Source: Litsea cubeba (lineage: Eukaryota > Streptophyta > Magnoliopsida > Laurales > Lauraceae). Taken from it: a stretch of DNA of 64,000 nucleotides. The stretch covers positions 108,863,366 through 108,927,365 of the forward strand of contig CM022944.1 of the NCBI GenBank assembly GCA_012931725.1. The letters are read 5' to 3'. Made by a program: the position numbers and the translations under genes. Numbering within the stretch: position 1 is the first letter of the stretch; each line of letters starts with the position of its first letter. Shown in pieces: positions 41,312-54,187 of this stretch. The notes under the pieces are model-generated. The model did not search any database and was not told where the DNA came from. It saw only the letters and a program-made list of their open reading frames with translations.

Positions 41312-44300
41312 ATGGGAAGAACAGGTCATGGGAAAATCATGTTTCTTCTATTAGTCGTTTGTTTGGTTCTTATTGATGGAACCATGGAGGAAAGAACGCT
41401 TACCAACTCTGAAATAAGGAGACACCTCAAACGTCTCAACAAGACTCCAGTGACAAGCGTTAAGGTGGTTTATCTTGTTTTAAGCTTTGGTAGAGATTTT
41501 TTTTTTTTTTTTTTTGAGATTACATGTTGACTGCTTGAGAAATTTTTAAGAATCACGACTCAACTTTGGTTAATCCAATCTATTCATATTACAAACCTTT
41601 TCATGTCATTTAAATATCACTCCGATCGAATATCACTCTGTAATAGAAATGATATAAAAAGTTAGATTATTCAATGTGTAAAATATGAGATTTTCGAAAG
41701 TTGGACTGTCATTTTTCATGTACTTATATATAATCAAATCGACAATGCATATGACTAGTACGTACTTGAGTGACATTGGGGTGAGAATCTGATCAATCGT
41801 GGCATGCAAAATGAATGGTTTGAAACAAGCAAAATGTGGGCCTCACATAAGCCAATAACAGTAGTTGCCACATGGTTATGCCATTCTTTCCACTCTGTGG
41901 GTTTCTCTTCTCACTATTGTGGGCTATCATTTTCACTTTGCGGGCTTCTTCTTACCACTTGTGTGAGCTCTCCTTCTCAGATGTGGGCTTCCTCTTTCCA
42001 CGTATGTAGGTTGGGTCCCCAGCCCCACTAAGCTGGAGTACTAAAAAAAAAAAATTGACTACATGGAAAAACTCTCTTTCATTGCCGGCCGGTTGATGTT
42101 CAGCCGGTTAGGGACATATGTGTGTCAAAGTGCTCGAGTTTAAGTTCCCAATGTAGAGAGAGAGGGAGAGGGTATCTATGATCTCCGATTACAAGTGATA
42201 TGTGGTACTTTAGTTATTATTTTTTTCATGCACCTAAATTGATTAGATAATCCTGTAAGATAATCTCAGATGGAGAGACTCCCCTGATGGCCAGCTAACC
42301 ATGCAAGCAGCCTGTCATCTAGTTAGGCACAGATCAGAAATCCTTCCATGGCCTAAGTTGATCTGGAATAGTATCTCCCTTCCAAAAACAAAGTGTTTCG
42401 GATGGCGCCTGTTGCATAACAAAACCCCAACATAATCTCTCTTGAAACGCCTGGGCTTTTCCCTTGCATCCAGATGCAGTGTTTGTCATCAAGAAAAAGA
42501 CTCAGTTCCTCACCTTTTCTTCTCTTGTGGCCAAGCAAAATCTCTCTGGCAATGGTTATTTCATGCTATGAATCTGAGGCCTCCCATGATCTTCACTGCT
42601 GCTGCAATTTGGCAAGCTCTCTCCCTGGGAAATGACTCAACAGGCTCCAAGTTCATTGCTGCAGTTTTCTTGAATGTCATTTATGCTCTCTGGAAGGCAA
42701 GAAACAAGTCCATTTTTGAAGCTCAAAACACCCCCCTCAATTTCATCATTTTGCAGCTGCAAGAAGATATTTCCTTCTCTCTGAAGAAAATTAAGAAATC
42801 CTTTGGCAGCCCTCAGCTCATGGCAATTTGCCAATTTTTGAGAGTCACATATGCTCTATAGTATATGAGACGTGCTACAGGGCCTGGCGTCAGGCCACTT
42901 TTCGGGCCTGACGTCAGGCCATTTAGACTTTTTCATAGTATATTCTTCTTTCTCTTCTCTTTTTGGCCTTCTTGTGCTTTTCTGCTTGAATGTGGGGGTC
43001 CTCTTTGACCCATGTAAATTCTTCCCCTGTTTTCTCCCTTTTCCTTTTTCAATACAATTACCCTTAAAGCAAAAAAAATAGATTAGATAATCCTGTAGAG
43101 ATACCATGGATGGGTTATAGCTTAAAATGGTGATTCTGTTGCATTCTTTCTTGACCATTCACTACTTCTCTCAAATGGTAGGGACTGTCAAATTATTTTG
43201 AATTTTCTGCTATTGTTTATCCCTAGTAGTCCATGTTAGATGATTGACTCAGATCTCATTCATATGTATATATGAAATTGTGTAGTAGTTAGTAAATTAG
43301 AAAAAAGAATGAATATTTCATTTGGAGATACTGATGTTTGTTTCATATGTGATTGTGGTCACAGAGTGAAGACGGTGATATCATTGACTGTGTTGACATC
43401 TACATGCAGCCTGCATTAGACCACCCACTATTAAAAAACCATACAATCCAGGTTATCTGAACTCCTCTATTTATTCTACTATTGCATGGAATAAAAATTC
43501 TTAGGATATTCAATAATTCTGAATTTTATGTTGTATGCTCACATACCAAGTAAAACCTATAAAGAAATAATTGATTTTCAATACCAAAATAATCCAAAAG
43601 GGAAAAGTAAAAAGGAAAAAAGGGGAAAGAAATCCAATTACCCTTACAAGTAGCAAAGCTAGATCGGATCGAGAGGGACTTCCTGAGATTTGAATAGTTT
43701 GTGAATGATCGAACCATGAGTTTTATGGGAAGACGGCGGGAGAGAAAATGGTAGGAAAAAAAAACAGAGCTTTTTTTTTTTAAAGAAAAAGAGAGAAGGA
43801 GACGAAGTCTTAGACGTAAGACACATTGGGCAATTTTTCGGACAAATGTGGGGCATGGCCTAGGGATCCATCTGATTCTATTGAGACTTCAAGATGTGAC
43901 CTGGGTCGGCCACCCCATATGGCATTACTTGGGTCCGCCCATGATGATGATGATATGAATGATAATTGGTAGACTCACATGCGCACCTTTGGTGTGATAA
44001 AGCTGTTCATGTGGCCTATTCACCAATATCTACTTTCCAAATTAGATATAATTACATATAAATCGGAGTGATTAGGGTACGTATGGAAAAATTTTAACTA
44101 AGTTAATCCCAATTTAAGTAATATTCCATTTTGTGATAGTCATTGATGGAAAAAACTACCTCTTTTTTTTTTTTAAGTCAAAACGTTATTCTCTTATCCC
44201 AGTAAATGATAAAGATTTCTCACTTTGTTATCAAAAAGATAGAAATAGTATTTTTGGCTTCTCATATCACAAAATGACAAAAAGTAAATGTGAACTTTAA

Positions 44301-46890
44301 AATTTAAATCTTTTTAATTTGACACTTTTGATTTTCACATCTCTTAATTTGAACTTGCATACAACCACTCAGGCCTCCGCTATCCCTTTTTTTCTCATCA
44401 CAGCGTTGATAAATCATTATCTCGTCAAAAGGTCAGTTCATCGTTGATGCAACGAAAATTATTTGTTATAATGGTTGAAAACCCGACGAGATTTGGTTAA
44501 ACACACACGATCATCACAATTTATTTGAATAATTGATGTGATGTACGAAGGACTATAATTTTGAAAGATATTGCGTGGAATAAAAATTCTTAGGATATTC
44601 AATAATTCTTAATTAAGTGGCCCTCTTGTACAATATAATATTGTCCGCTTTAGCCCTATGAGCCTCACGGCTTTATTTTCGGAGCCCCTATAAGGGCCCA
44701 AAACGCGTTATACTGGATAAAGACGCCATCCTCTATATTAGTCCAAGCTCTGGACGCTTCATAAGCGATGTGAGATCTTACAAATAAAATAAAAATAAAT
44801 TAATGCAAATGAGATAGCGAGCAGACTGATTTTATTATTGGCAAAGAGTGTGGTAAAAAGTAAAATCTAATCTACTAAACTGAATGGAGTTGCAGATTTT
44901 GTGAAAAAAAATTACAAGTTTTGGAAGAAAGGAAAAATGGTTGACGATATCGCCATTTTAAAAGCAACATGCATCGCTACTGAGGATGTTTTTGTTAAAA
45001 TAAATAAATGCAATCATGTGTGAAGCATTTTCTCGAAAATTCTAAAATTTCTTTACTGCATTGTAAATTAAGATTTAAGGTTAATATTTTTATAAAAAAT
45101 CTATAATTTTAACTAATAATTATTTAATTCTTTAGAATGTAAATTGTAATGCAGATGAGACCAAGCAACGATAATAGAGAAAAGGTAACTTCTTTGAAGC
45201 CATTAGAACAATTATGGCAAAGAAGTGGAAGTTGTCATGAAGGAACAATTCCCATTCGAAGGACTCAAAAGGCGGACCTACTTAGAGCTGGCTCCTTGGA
45301 AGGATATGGAATGAAAGCAGCTTCTGCTGGAATGGAAGTGAGTTCTTACTTTGTTGTGAACAAGCCAAATCAAATTAGGGCTGAAAAAAAAAAACCAATT
45401 ATTGGTTGGAGACTTTTCGGGTTTGAGCAAAAAATGTAATATAATTTAGGAGTCACATGGGCAAAGACCAAGTTGGGTCAAAACCATGATCGGGTTGGAC
45501 TTGGGTTGGCCCTTTAGAAATCAGTTGGGTTTGATAGACAAAACTGAGCCCGGCCCATGAGCGCCATTATTAAATCAAATCCACGGGCAATCTTTATTGG
45601 TTGAGTGATTGTGACATGCGTTGCACTCAATTTCTAATTCATTGTGGACCAAGTTCAACTCATGTTCAATCAAGAATTCGATCTGCAACTGTTAGGATGG
45701 CCACATTCAAAGTTTTTTCTATGAAGCAATTTTGATTCTTTCAAGCATAGATGATGCATTGTTCCCAACTGTACATTTGTTTCTTAGTATGATTCCTATG
45801 TTAAAATTATAGCTGGAAGGGTATAATTTGCACCTTAATTTGCTGCAATGTGTATTAGAGTGCCGTAATGAAAGTGGATGGAATAAATCATGGAGCAGCA
45901 GCATACATCACCATATGGAGCATAATTGTGGAGCCTGATGAAAGCAGCACCTCTTCCATCTTTGTTGGCAGAGAGGGGAAGCCGGATTTGCTCAACTGTG
46001 GATGGATAGTAAAATCTCTCTCTCTCTCTCTCTCAGCTTTTTTTTTTTTTAAAGAAATATGATGAGTGGAGAAGCTGACCCACCTTGAATGCTCTCTCTC
46101 TCTCACAACTGTTTTTTTTTTTCTTTTTTTCAAAAGAAATCATGATGAGTTGAAGCTGACCCACTTGAGATTTTTTATTTTTGTTCCTCCACCTTGAACG
46201 GGTAAACATAAAAAAAGGGGTGAGAAAACAAGACAAGAATGTATTGAATCTTTGATTTGATTGTTCAAAATGCTTGGCTAAGATGATGAGGCATTAATTG
46301 GTTCAATGACTGGATCTCCCACATCACTTGGGTCCCATCATTTCGATGCGCCCCACTTCATACAAATTCATGGCCATGCACACGTGATATCCTTAGCCAA
46401 TAGAATAATAGATTGTAAAACTCTACTGCACCATCAAGGCCTACATTCAAGGGCGTGTTAGCCAAGTGGGTTAAGATCAAGTGGCTTTAGGGCCATGGAA
46501 TTTTGGTAATTGTATTGGGACTTTTTTGGGGGCCAACTAAGAAAGTGAGCATTATATATATGTATATAATGTGTAACCCATGAGAATGCGCCGGGTGTAG
46601 AATCCAAAGGAAAGTCACCTAATTGTATTATTCTAGCTCCGGAAGAGGAAAGCCACCACAGATAATCTAGATGTAGGTGAGGTTGATGTTCATAATACTG
46701 CCTTGATTTCATAAATGTGGTCCGTATTTCCATAATTCTTGTATTTTTATTAATCCATTTTTATATGCTTTTGAAATTTTGTTGTTTCTTTAATATGCAC
46801 TTCCTCTTTCTCAGGCGTCAAGTAAGCTATATGGAGACAATACAACAAGACTATATGGGTATTTTGATGTAAGTATCCAAGCTGGTTCTG

Positions 46891-46935
<45 letters not shown>

Positions 46936-49900
46936 TTGTCTTGATTTTGAAGACTAAATGCGTCAGGTCTGAAACCTAATTTAGGTTTCGATTGATAAAT
47001 ATGTCAGCATCTGGGTCCACATAGGTTTCAACCTTGGACTCAAGACCCAACATATGAGTCTTTAACATTGCATACTGTAGCAAAAAATCAGCTTTTGTTA
47101 GACATTTTTATGTTTAATCCTGGAGGTAGTAGACTCGATGCAATGTTATAGGTTCAAAGATATCCTTATTCTAAAGAAAAAAAAAATGAAAAGAAGTTAG
47201 AACTGATTTTAAAACTAGATTCTAATCCTCTAGTTGGACATGGCTCACGAACCGGGAGTGAAACCAACAAAATAGGTTCCAAGTCGGAATTGGAATCGGA
47301 CATGGACCCGAAACCACTATTTAGAAACAGCTCTAGGTCTGGGTCCAATATGGTTCCGACCTAGAAGCATCCCATTTGCAACCCTCACAAGTAAATTATC
47401 AAAATAAGCTAAGGACTTTTTGGGACATTTCACACATTGATATAGTTTTTCTTTGCAATGAACTGTCCAATCAAGGGAATTAGACAATCCCTTTCTTTTG
47501 AAGAAACACGAGGAAATCTTTAGGGTAAATCAGCCAACAGTCTCTGAGCACGGTCTTCTAAGGCATCAAGGACAATAACTTTTTCTCTAATGTCTCTAGT
47601 CCAGACAGCTGAAGATATTTTGGTGAGAGGTCCCTAATATGCCACATCATATATTTTTATGACTAATTTGCCCCTTTCAACAGTTTCAGCATAACATCTT
47701 CCGTCTTCTTCTCTGTTGTCCTAGAGATCCCCTTCCATCTTCTTCTCTAGGAATGAGGAATTTCCGCAGAGAGCTCTGCAAATCGAAGTCGGCCATCTTC
47801 GACTACACCAGTCACGATGGCGACGGCCCGGCGATGGAAATGCGACCAGTTCGGGCATTTTTCGGCGACGGATTCTGCATTACACAAAAACCTGATGCTG
47901 TTTTTTCCTTTTCTTTCCTTTTTTCAGTTTCATGAAAGTCTATCTCTTTTAATCATAGCAACCAAAAATTTTTTTTGCGAAACAACTCACACAGATTTGT
48001 TCAAAAACTCAATTAAAAATTTCAAAACGGAGATAAATTTTGTTAGAAACTTAGATAAATTTTTTGGAAACTCTAATGAAGATAAATTTGCAAAACTTAG
48101 ATAATTTATATGAGCTTTTGGCAAATTTATCCGAGTTTCCGAAAAATTTACCCAAAACTCAGATAAATTTATCTGAGTTTCTGGCAAAACTCAAACAAAT
48201 TTATCTAAGTTTTGAACAACTTTTCTGAATTTCGAACAAATAACTATGTGAAGTAGTGCCATCCGACGACCCACATTCACCATATTCAAGCAACTCATTC
48301 CGGCATCCACTTCTTTAACTATGTCCTCTTGAATGTCATTCTCTTGTACCTTTGAAACTGTACCCATATCATCTACGCAAATAGTTTCTGCACGCATGGA
48401 AAAGTTTCTTTAGGATATTTATTTTCTACAGTATGGACCTCATTATTTTTCATTTTCTCACCAAACTTCTCAGTTGGGCCATTTAGCTTTGAAGACAGCT
48501 CCAACTCACTTCTCCTTGGTAAATTATCCACCACTTGAATTATTTGCAGATTTGTATGCACTTCTATTAAGAATGGAGTCACTAGATAATTCTTCTTCAA
48601 GAACGAGTGTAACCCCTCAGAGTGTTCCACTGACTCTTGTAAACAGAATTAGGAAGCTTCTGCAAAAGCTTGTCTGGCGAGGCTCTCATTCGTCTCAAAC
48701 ATAGACAAAACCTGGAATGAGAGAAGTTCATTTGAATTATTGTTGAGTTTTGGCAAATTTATCTGAGTTTAGCCGAAACTCGGATAAATTGTATGAGTTC
48801 TGCTTTTGCTGACGTGTACAAGGACGTTTTTGTCTTTTTCAGTGAGTTACTTTTACAATAGGACTGCCGTCAGTACGATAAAATGTTGTGGACCGTTCGC
48901 AATAAAAATCACAGTTAAGGGACCTTCGCCCGAATGCCCCAAATCTTTATTGATGGACTATTAAAGAAGTGAGAAAGTGAAGGGTGTTGGGTGAAAATTT
49001 AGATTGGAACATCATTTTTCTTGGATTTATTTATTAGGTTGATGTGTAAGCAATTATTTCCCATCAATGGAGACCTTATCTGACTGTCCCCTTATATGTT
49101 CACCCTTAATCATATACTTCTGGATCTTTGACAAAATGACATTGCTTAGAAGTATATGATTAACAATTAGAAGCGTTGCAAGGGGTATAACCATGGGGCC
49201 AAAAGTTTCTGAAATTCCAATTGTCTATTTTACAGGTAGCCCTCTCAATTTCCTATTTTTCCTATTGTTTACATAGTGCTTCCTATTGTTTACATAGTGC
49301 CCCCTCAATTTTCTAATTTCCTTTTTTCGGTTTTACATACTGGCCCCCAACAATTTTTTTTGGGTTCCACCACTGTTTAACCTATCACAGCCCACTAAAT
49401 CTCACAAAATTCAAGTGGAAGGTAAGGGGAGATATTATAAATCTACCAAAAAAAGGGTCTATTTCTTTTATTAAACATTGCTAATCATTATATCCAAGAC
49501 CAGAAAATGGGCATCGTTTCAATTTTAATCATTCATTTTAAAGTATATGGCTAGCAAAGTCAAGTGAATCTCTTTTTTTTTTTTGTTCGACGAACATTCC
49601 ATAACCACCACTTGAATTTCATGAGGCTAGTGTTCCACACCAACCTGCCATTTGTGCTAACTGTTAGAGAGGATTTGGAATTTGAAAATAAATTTTATTT
49701 AATTTAATTTTACTGATATGATTGTGGGATTGTAGTCAGTTAATGGGGGTTGCTACGACCTAAAGTGCCCAGGATTTGTTCAGACAAACAATCAAATTGC
49801 ATTTGGCGGGGCTTTGACTCCTGTTTCTACTTACGACGGGGAGCAACGTGTTCTTCATGTGAAGATACACAAGGTAATAATATTATGCGAAAAAGTATTT

Positions 49901-51667
49901 TTTTTAGGAACATTTACCACAAAAATCCCCTTAAATATGATAACTACAGTTAAGGATTCTAAACTTTTATAATGACGGCCAACGACCTCTAGCCCGAATC
50001 ATCTTTTTTTTTTTTTTTTTCCGTTTTGCCCTTTTTTTTGTTGATGTCACATAACCAGTTCCTTATTCTGTCATGCGTGATATTTGTTGACATCAATAAA
50101 ACATTCGTCGACATCAATATAAAATTGTGTTGACGCCAACAACCAAAATGCCCAGTTATTACAATCAGTGACCCTGTGAATTTGTTGACGTTGATAGAAG
50201 ATCCGTTGACATCAATATAAAATTGTGTTGACGTCAATAAAAATGCCCAGTTAATAGCATGAGTGACCCTGTAAATATATTGACGTTTATAGAAGATTCG
50301 TCAGTGACCCTGTGAATTTGTTGACATCGACAGAAGATTCGTCGACATCAACATAAAATTGTGTTGACGTCAATAAAAACACCCAGTTAGCGTCAACAAA
50401 AATTGAGTTTTCCGTTGTTTAGGGTTTTGTTGACATCGAGCAATCTCTCGCTCTCACTGTGATTGAGAAAAAAGGGGTAGGGCGTTGATCTCATTCTTCT
50501 CCTTCCTCTCTTTCTTCTATTCTACTGTTGCTGTTGATTTGGGGGTGAAGAACTAACCAAGGGCAAAAATGGATTGAAATATTGGATTTTGAGCTGGAGG
50601 TCCTTGGCCGTCATTAATTATAAAAATATAGGGTCCTCAGTTGTAATTACCCTATTTAATGGGATTTTTTAAGTAAATGTCCTTTTTTTTTTTTTATGAT
50701 GCCTCCTTTTTTAACATCTATTCACGTTTCTGCATATATCCTAGCTCTAGCCTTTGGATTTCTATATATAGACCTAACAATCATAGGTCATTAAAAAAGA
50801 GCATTGATGTGGTTAGCCTAGCCACTTGGAGGCACGGCCATACATAATCTAATAGATTTTATAAGAGCTAATCAAGAAGTTAGGAAAATTAGCAAGGAGG
50901 AGAAACCTTTTTTTTCTCTCTAATTAAATACATCTGGAACTACTTTTAGAATGTATTTATGCAACAAGATCAGGATTCCTCACTCTGTGGACTATCGTCG
51001 TTTCTCGGGAGAGAGAAATCCTAAATTTCTACCTCTCTCGTAGGAAACCAAAATCCTCTATGTTGAAAAAATCATCTTCTTTTTTTCTACACCAAAAATT
51101 TGTTGCACCAAACGAGAAAAGAGAGCCTGATCTTCGTTGCCCATTCATGGTTGCCAGACCCATATGCATCCAAAGTTGGGTCTCAACTGAAAAAAAAAAA
51201 TTTAAAATCAAAAGAGTGGCTGTTAATAATGTAGTTTCCATGATATGTATAATTGTTTTATTTACTTTTTTTCTTTCTTGTGATAGGATCTAACGAATGA
51301 CCATTGGTGGTTGGACATTAACTTTATAACAATTGGATACTGGCCCAGTTCATTACTGAACAACATGGCAGATGAGTCTGATCTGGTGCTCTGGGGAGGA
51401 CAAGTATATAACAGTGTTCCAAGAGGACTGCACACTAGCACAATAATGGGTAGTGGTAATTTCCCAAGTGAAGGCTTCAACAGATCATCTCTTGTTGCCG
51501 GCATGGTCTTTTTAGATAAATTCAATAATGAAATGCCAGCCTCTAAGTATTCAATGGTTGCTACCAGGCCAAAATGCTATGACATATCAGGAAAGACTGA
51601 TTATACTAGAGGACTGGGTGATTTTTTCTTTTATGGGGGGCCTGGTGGCCCTGGTTGTGATGAATAG
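41312..51667 (+). CDS. Neprosin-like secreted protein, copy 2 (seven exons, 381 residues)
   Basis: Exons: 41312-41464, 43365-43451, 45155-45337, 45859-46008, 46815-46868, 49736-49873, 51287-51667. All introns are GT-AG and phase 0. The ATG at 41312 opens a signal peptide (KIMFLLLVVCLVLIDG). A neprosin activation region follows (SEDGDIIDCVDIY, MRPSNDNREK, GTIPIRRTQKADLLRA), then the neprosin domain (NHGAAAYITIW, KLYGDNTTRLY, GCYDLKCPGFVQTN, GYWPSSLLNNMAD, GLHTSTIMGSGNFPSEGF, FFYGGPGGPGC). Length matches Nepenthes neprosin, a secreted glutamic prolyl endopeptidase. Cys pairs at about 215/220 and 352/379 fit the family. The family's conserved Glu sites read LNCGW (about 187) and WGGQV (about 294), so activity is doubtful. 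The gene carries a LINE and several MITEs in its introns but no coding lesion. Confidence 0.9.
42258..43080 (+). mobile_element. 5'-truncated LINE in intron 1 of neprosin copy 2
   Basis: An exact 17-bp target duplication, GATTAGATAATCCTGTA, lies at 42241-42257 and 43081-43097, and the insert ends in an A-rich tail. It encodes the end of a LINE ORF2: an F-x-WRLL segment near 42400, an in-frame TAA at about 42435, then a zinc-binding reverse-transcriptase tail (CSVCHQEKDSVPHLFFSC) to a stop at 42861. The 3' UTR holds two TGACGTCA-type palindromes (42880-42920). Copy 1 lacks the insert at the matching site (about 20500). Confidence 0.88.
43540..44630. other. Part of intron 2 of copy 2, no gene seen
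   Basis: DNA not shared with unit 1 at this position. AT-rich with T tracts. No TIR or LTR ends were resolved. Confidence 0.45.
46893..46931. repeat. (CT)n microsatellite
   Basis: About 39 bases of alternating C and T in intron 5 of neprosin copy 2, close to the exon 5 donor. Confidence 0.9.
46980..47390. mobile_element. TAGGGTTGCAAACG hAT-family fragment
   Basis: GGTTCCGACC-like interior and a right end reading CCCATTTGCAACCCT. The left end is not recognisable. Confidence 0.4.
47400..48970. repeat. Unclassified repeat in intron 5 of copy 2
   Basis: A 1.5-kb stretch with many inverted and direct copies of AACTCAGATAAATTTATC-like words (48030-48215 and 48755-48800). It also has a short GC-richer open stretch at 47753-47935 (MRNFRRELCKSKSAIF) with no family I recognise. 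Ends are not resolved. It may be a non-autonomous transposon. Confidence 0.4.
49906..50683. mobile_element. Long-TIR MITE (Mutator-like) in intron 6 of copy 2
   Basis: Ends AGGAACATTTACC and AGGACATTTACTT (inverse) continue as inverted repeats of about 80 bp, including TTATAATGACGGCCAA. Flanks are poly-T, so a duplication of about 9 T is possible but not diagnostic. Inside are about four tandem blocks of 60-95 bp around GTGTTGACGTCAATAAAA. No transposase. Confidence 0.7.
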
Positions 51668-51721
51668 AATTCAAGTGCTTACAAGTTAACTTGGGATTAA
51701 TGAAGTTGTCAGTTAATTTGG

Positions 51722-51731
51722 AATAAATAAA
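51722..51731 (+). terminator. Polyadenylation signals of neprosin copy 2
   Basis: Two overlapping AATAAA hexamers 55-64 bases after the stop codon, in an AT-rich context. Confidence 0.5.
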
Positions 51732-52980
51732 GTTATCTATTGATTTGCATCATTGGCCATCTTTCAAATTCACAACTGTGTTGTAATTTGCAGCATTGGT
51801 TTCTAGATAACCCCAGTTTTTGGGTACCCTTTTTTTTTTTGTTTTGTATTTTTTTTTACCGGACTCACATTTGATCAATCCAATTCCTCCATATGCACTA
51901 AACAGCTTCAATTAGGACTGATCATAATTTCAAACTGTTTACACATTATTTACTATTGGGGTCTGGCACAAAATGTTTGAATGATGTACAACCATGCACC
52001 AAACATTGAGATCCTAAAAAAGGATCTAGGATTGTTTGTTTAGTCTGATACTTGATATTTCCCTAATTGGGGTCCAAAACTTTTTATTGTCATGCCGGTT
52101 GTTATAGAGCATCACTCTATTTTAAAAATACAATTATACAAATGAAACATCATCTCTCTGCAAGAATGCAGCTCGCCTGAAGCAACCAATATCTGACCTG
52201 GATTTTACCTGTGTTAAACATGGGTAAGAAGAATCTGATCCGTATTAGACATGTACCCCTCACCTATTTGATAATCCTTAAGTAAAATTCATTTCACATG
52301 AATTCCTATGCATTTAACTCCTATGTGTTTTAATGCAAACAAACGGGCCCTTTAAAAAAAACAAGGTTCATTCTAGTGGAAACTTTAACATCAGTAATCC
52401 TAATTCATCTTCGAAAAGACTAAAAAGTCTCTATTATAACATATTAAAGACAAGGGGTTTGGCTTTAAAATTTTGACAGAAAGCTATTCTTTTTTTAAAT
52501 TTCTCGAATTTCTCCCCACTTAACTCATGCAAAATACCTATTTTACTTCTTCATCAAAACCACTAAGGTCTACTACCCACTTTTCAAAGTTCATTTTCTG
52601 CAATAACTAGCTTTCTACCCAAGCTCTACCATTCCCATTTTACTCTAATTCTCCACTTTCCTTTCTATGCCATTAGTTCTTTTTTTAGAAGTTCCATGTC
52701 ATTAGCTCATAGATTAAATAAATAGGCACTCTCATAATATTTTATTCTTTTGCTTTATATTAAAAATTTATGGATACTTTTTTTTAATGCATGAATATTT
52801 AAGTTGCAATATTGACCATACACCTATGTTAAGCACGGGTTGTTATGCTAGTTCTACTTAAAACTACAATCAACCAATTGATGATAGATAAGGCCAATTT
52901 TAGTTTAAAATATTAACTAAAAAAAAAACTCTAATTTGACTTGTAGTCCACTGCCTAAATGATAGTTGATGATAAGAGTT
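51732..52980. other. 3' flank of copy 2, no gene seen
   Basis: The first 550 bases are unit 2-specific. From 52283 it matches 28637-29360 of unit 1. No coding pattern is conserved between the copies. Confidence 0.6.
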
Positions 52981-53042
52981 GGTGGTGACTCTAACATAAA
53001 CATTACTTAATTATGAGCTAGCATTTACTACAATCAATCATC

Positions 53043-53603
53043 TTGCGAGAAAATACAAGAGAATACAATAGACTTGGCAAAGATGAGACTAGGAATGGCA
53101 TGAATAAAATAACTAGCATAAACATAATATTGTGGATACAAGAGTTTGATTTCAAATGTTTCCCCGGTCTGGCATTGACTTATAGTCCCTGTGAGACATT
53201 TTTAAGACTCGCTAGAATTTGCACTGTCCTACAAAAACAAGGTCTTCTAACAACAATTGACTCAACTGAGATGGTGCTGCCCCCGGATGCTTATTTTTTT
53301 GACAAGACACAAAAATCTCAGAGTAACTCACATGAAAATATGTTAGCAGGCAAGCTATGGAAATTATCATTGTCAAAATCATCAACCCTGAGGTGTTCCC
53401 AGATATTTTTGCAATTGATCATTGCTGGAGTGTATATATGTGATGATATAAAAGAAAGCCAATTATCATTAGTGGCATACATTCCCCAAATTGAAATGGA
53501 TGTGAAGATGACTGGGGAAACGTCGAAAATCCAAAAATCAGCAGAGGGTCTGCCTAATAAGTGTATGATGATGATCATTGATGACTTCAGTGTGATTTTG
53601 TAA
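53043..53603 (+). other. Unrecognised open frame, 186 codons
   Basis: Open on both strands over the same stretch. The plus-strand product (NGMNKITSINIILW to IIDDFSVIL) has no domain I recognise. It lies in DNA that unit 1 lacks. It could be chance, a captured gene piece, or an exon of an unknown gene. Confidence 0.2.
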
Positions 53604-53737
53604 AACAGGGAGAAACCTTTGTAAAGTTTTGGGTCTACATAGGACATAACTGATTGCCCGGCTAAGTGATGCAGTAGTTTGTGATGAAATTAATGGTTAA
53701 TTGATATGATTACTAGAATTAAGGGATTGAGGTTGAT

Positions 53738-54187
53738 TGATATGATTACTAGAATTAAGGGATTGATATATTCAACATCCCAAATTATAGTATATCTCCT
53801 ATAATTCTGTATAGAGATTATTTCATTCCTTGTAAAGCTCCTGTATGTATTCTATATATTGTAATACTACTGTGAATGAGAATAATAAGAAATTATTCCT
53901 CAATTGTGTTATTTTGATATGGTATCAGAGCCTGCTTCAATCTCCTCTTCTTTATCCTAGGAATTGAAGTCTGGTCCTGTGTTCACAATTGTTATCTTTT
54001 TTTTTTTATATGATTACTAGAATTAAGGGATTGATATATTCAACATCCCAAATTATAGTATATCTCCTATAATTCTGTATAGAGATTATTTCATTCCTTG
54101 TAAAGCTCATGTATGTATTCTATATATTGTAATACTACTGTGAATGAGAATAATAAGAAATTATTCCTCAATTGTGTTATTTTGATA
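53738..54187 (+). mobile_element. TRIM-like miniature LTR element
   Basis: Two direct repeats of about 180 bp (53738-53919 and 54008-54187) with a single visible difference in their bodies. They flank 88 bp that begin TGGTATCAGAGC, the initiator-tRNA-Met primer-binding site of copia elements. Size and layout fit a terminal-repeat retrotransposon in miniature. An extra copy of the first 30 or so LTR bases sits at 53702-53737. No purine-rich tract before the second repeat and no target duplication were found. Confidence 0.68.

Noticed and set aside
46452..46520. tRNA-like start (GTTAGCCAAGTGGGTTAAG)
   Set aside because: No matching acceptor stem, anticodon arm or T-loop (GTTCGANNC) could be laid out.
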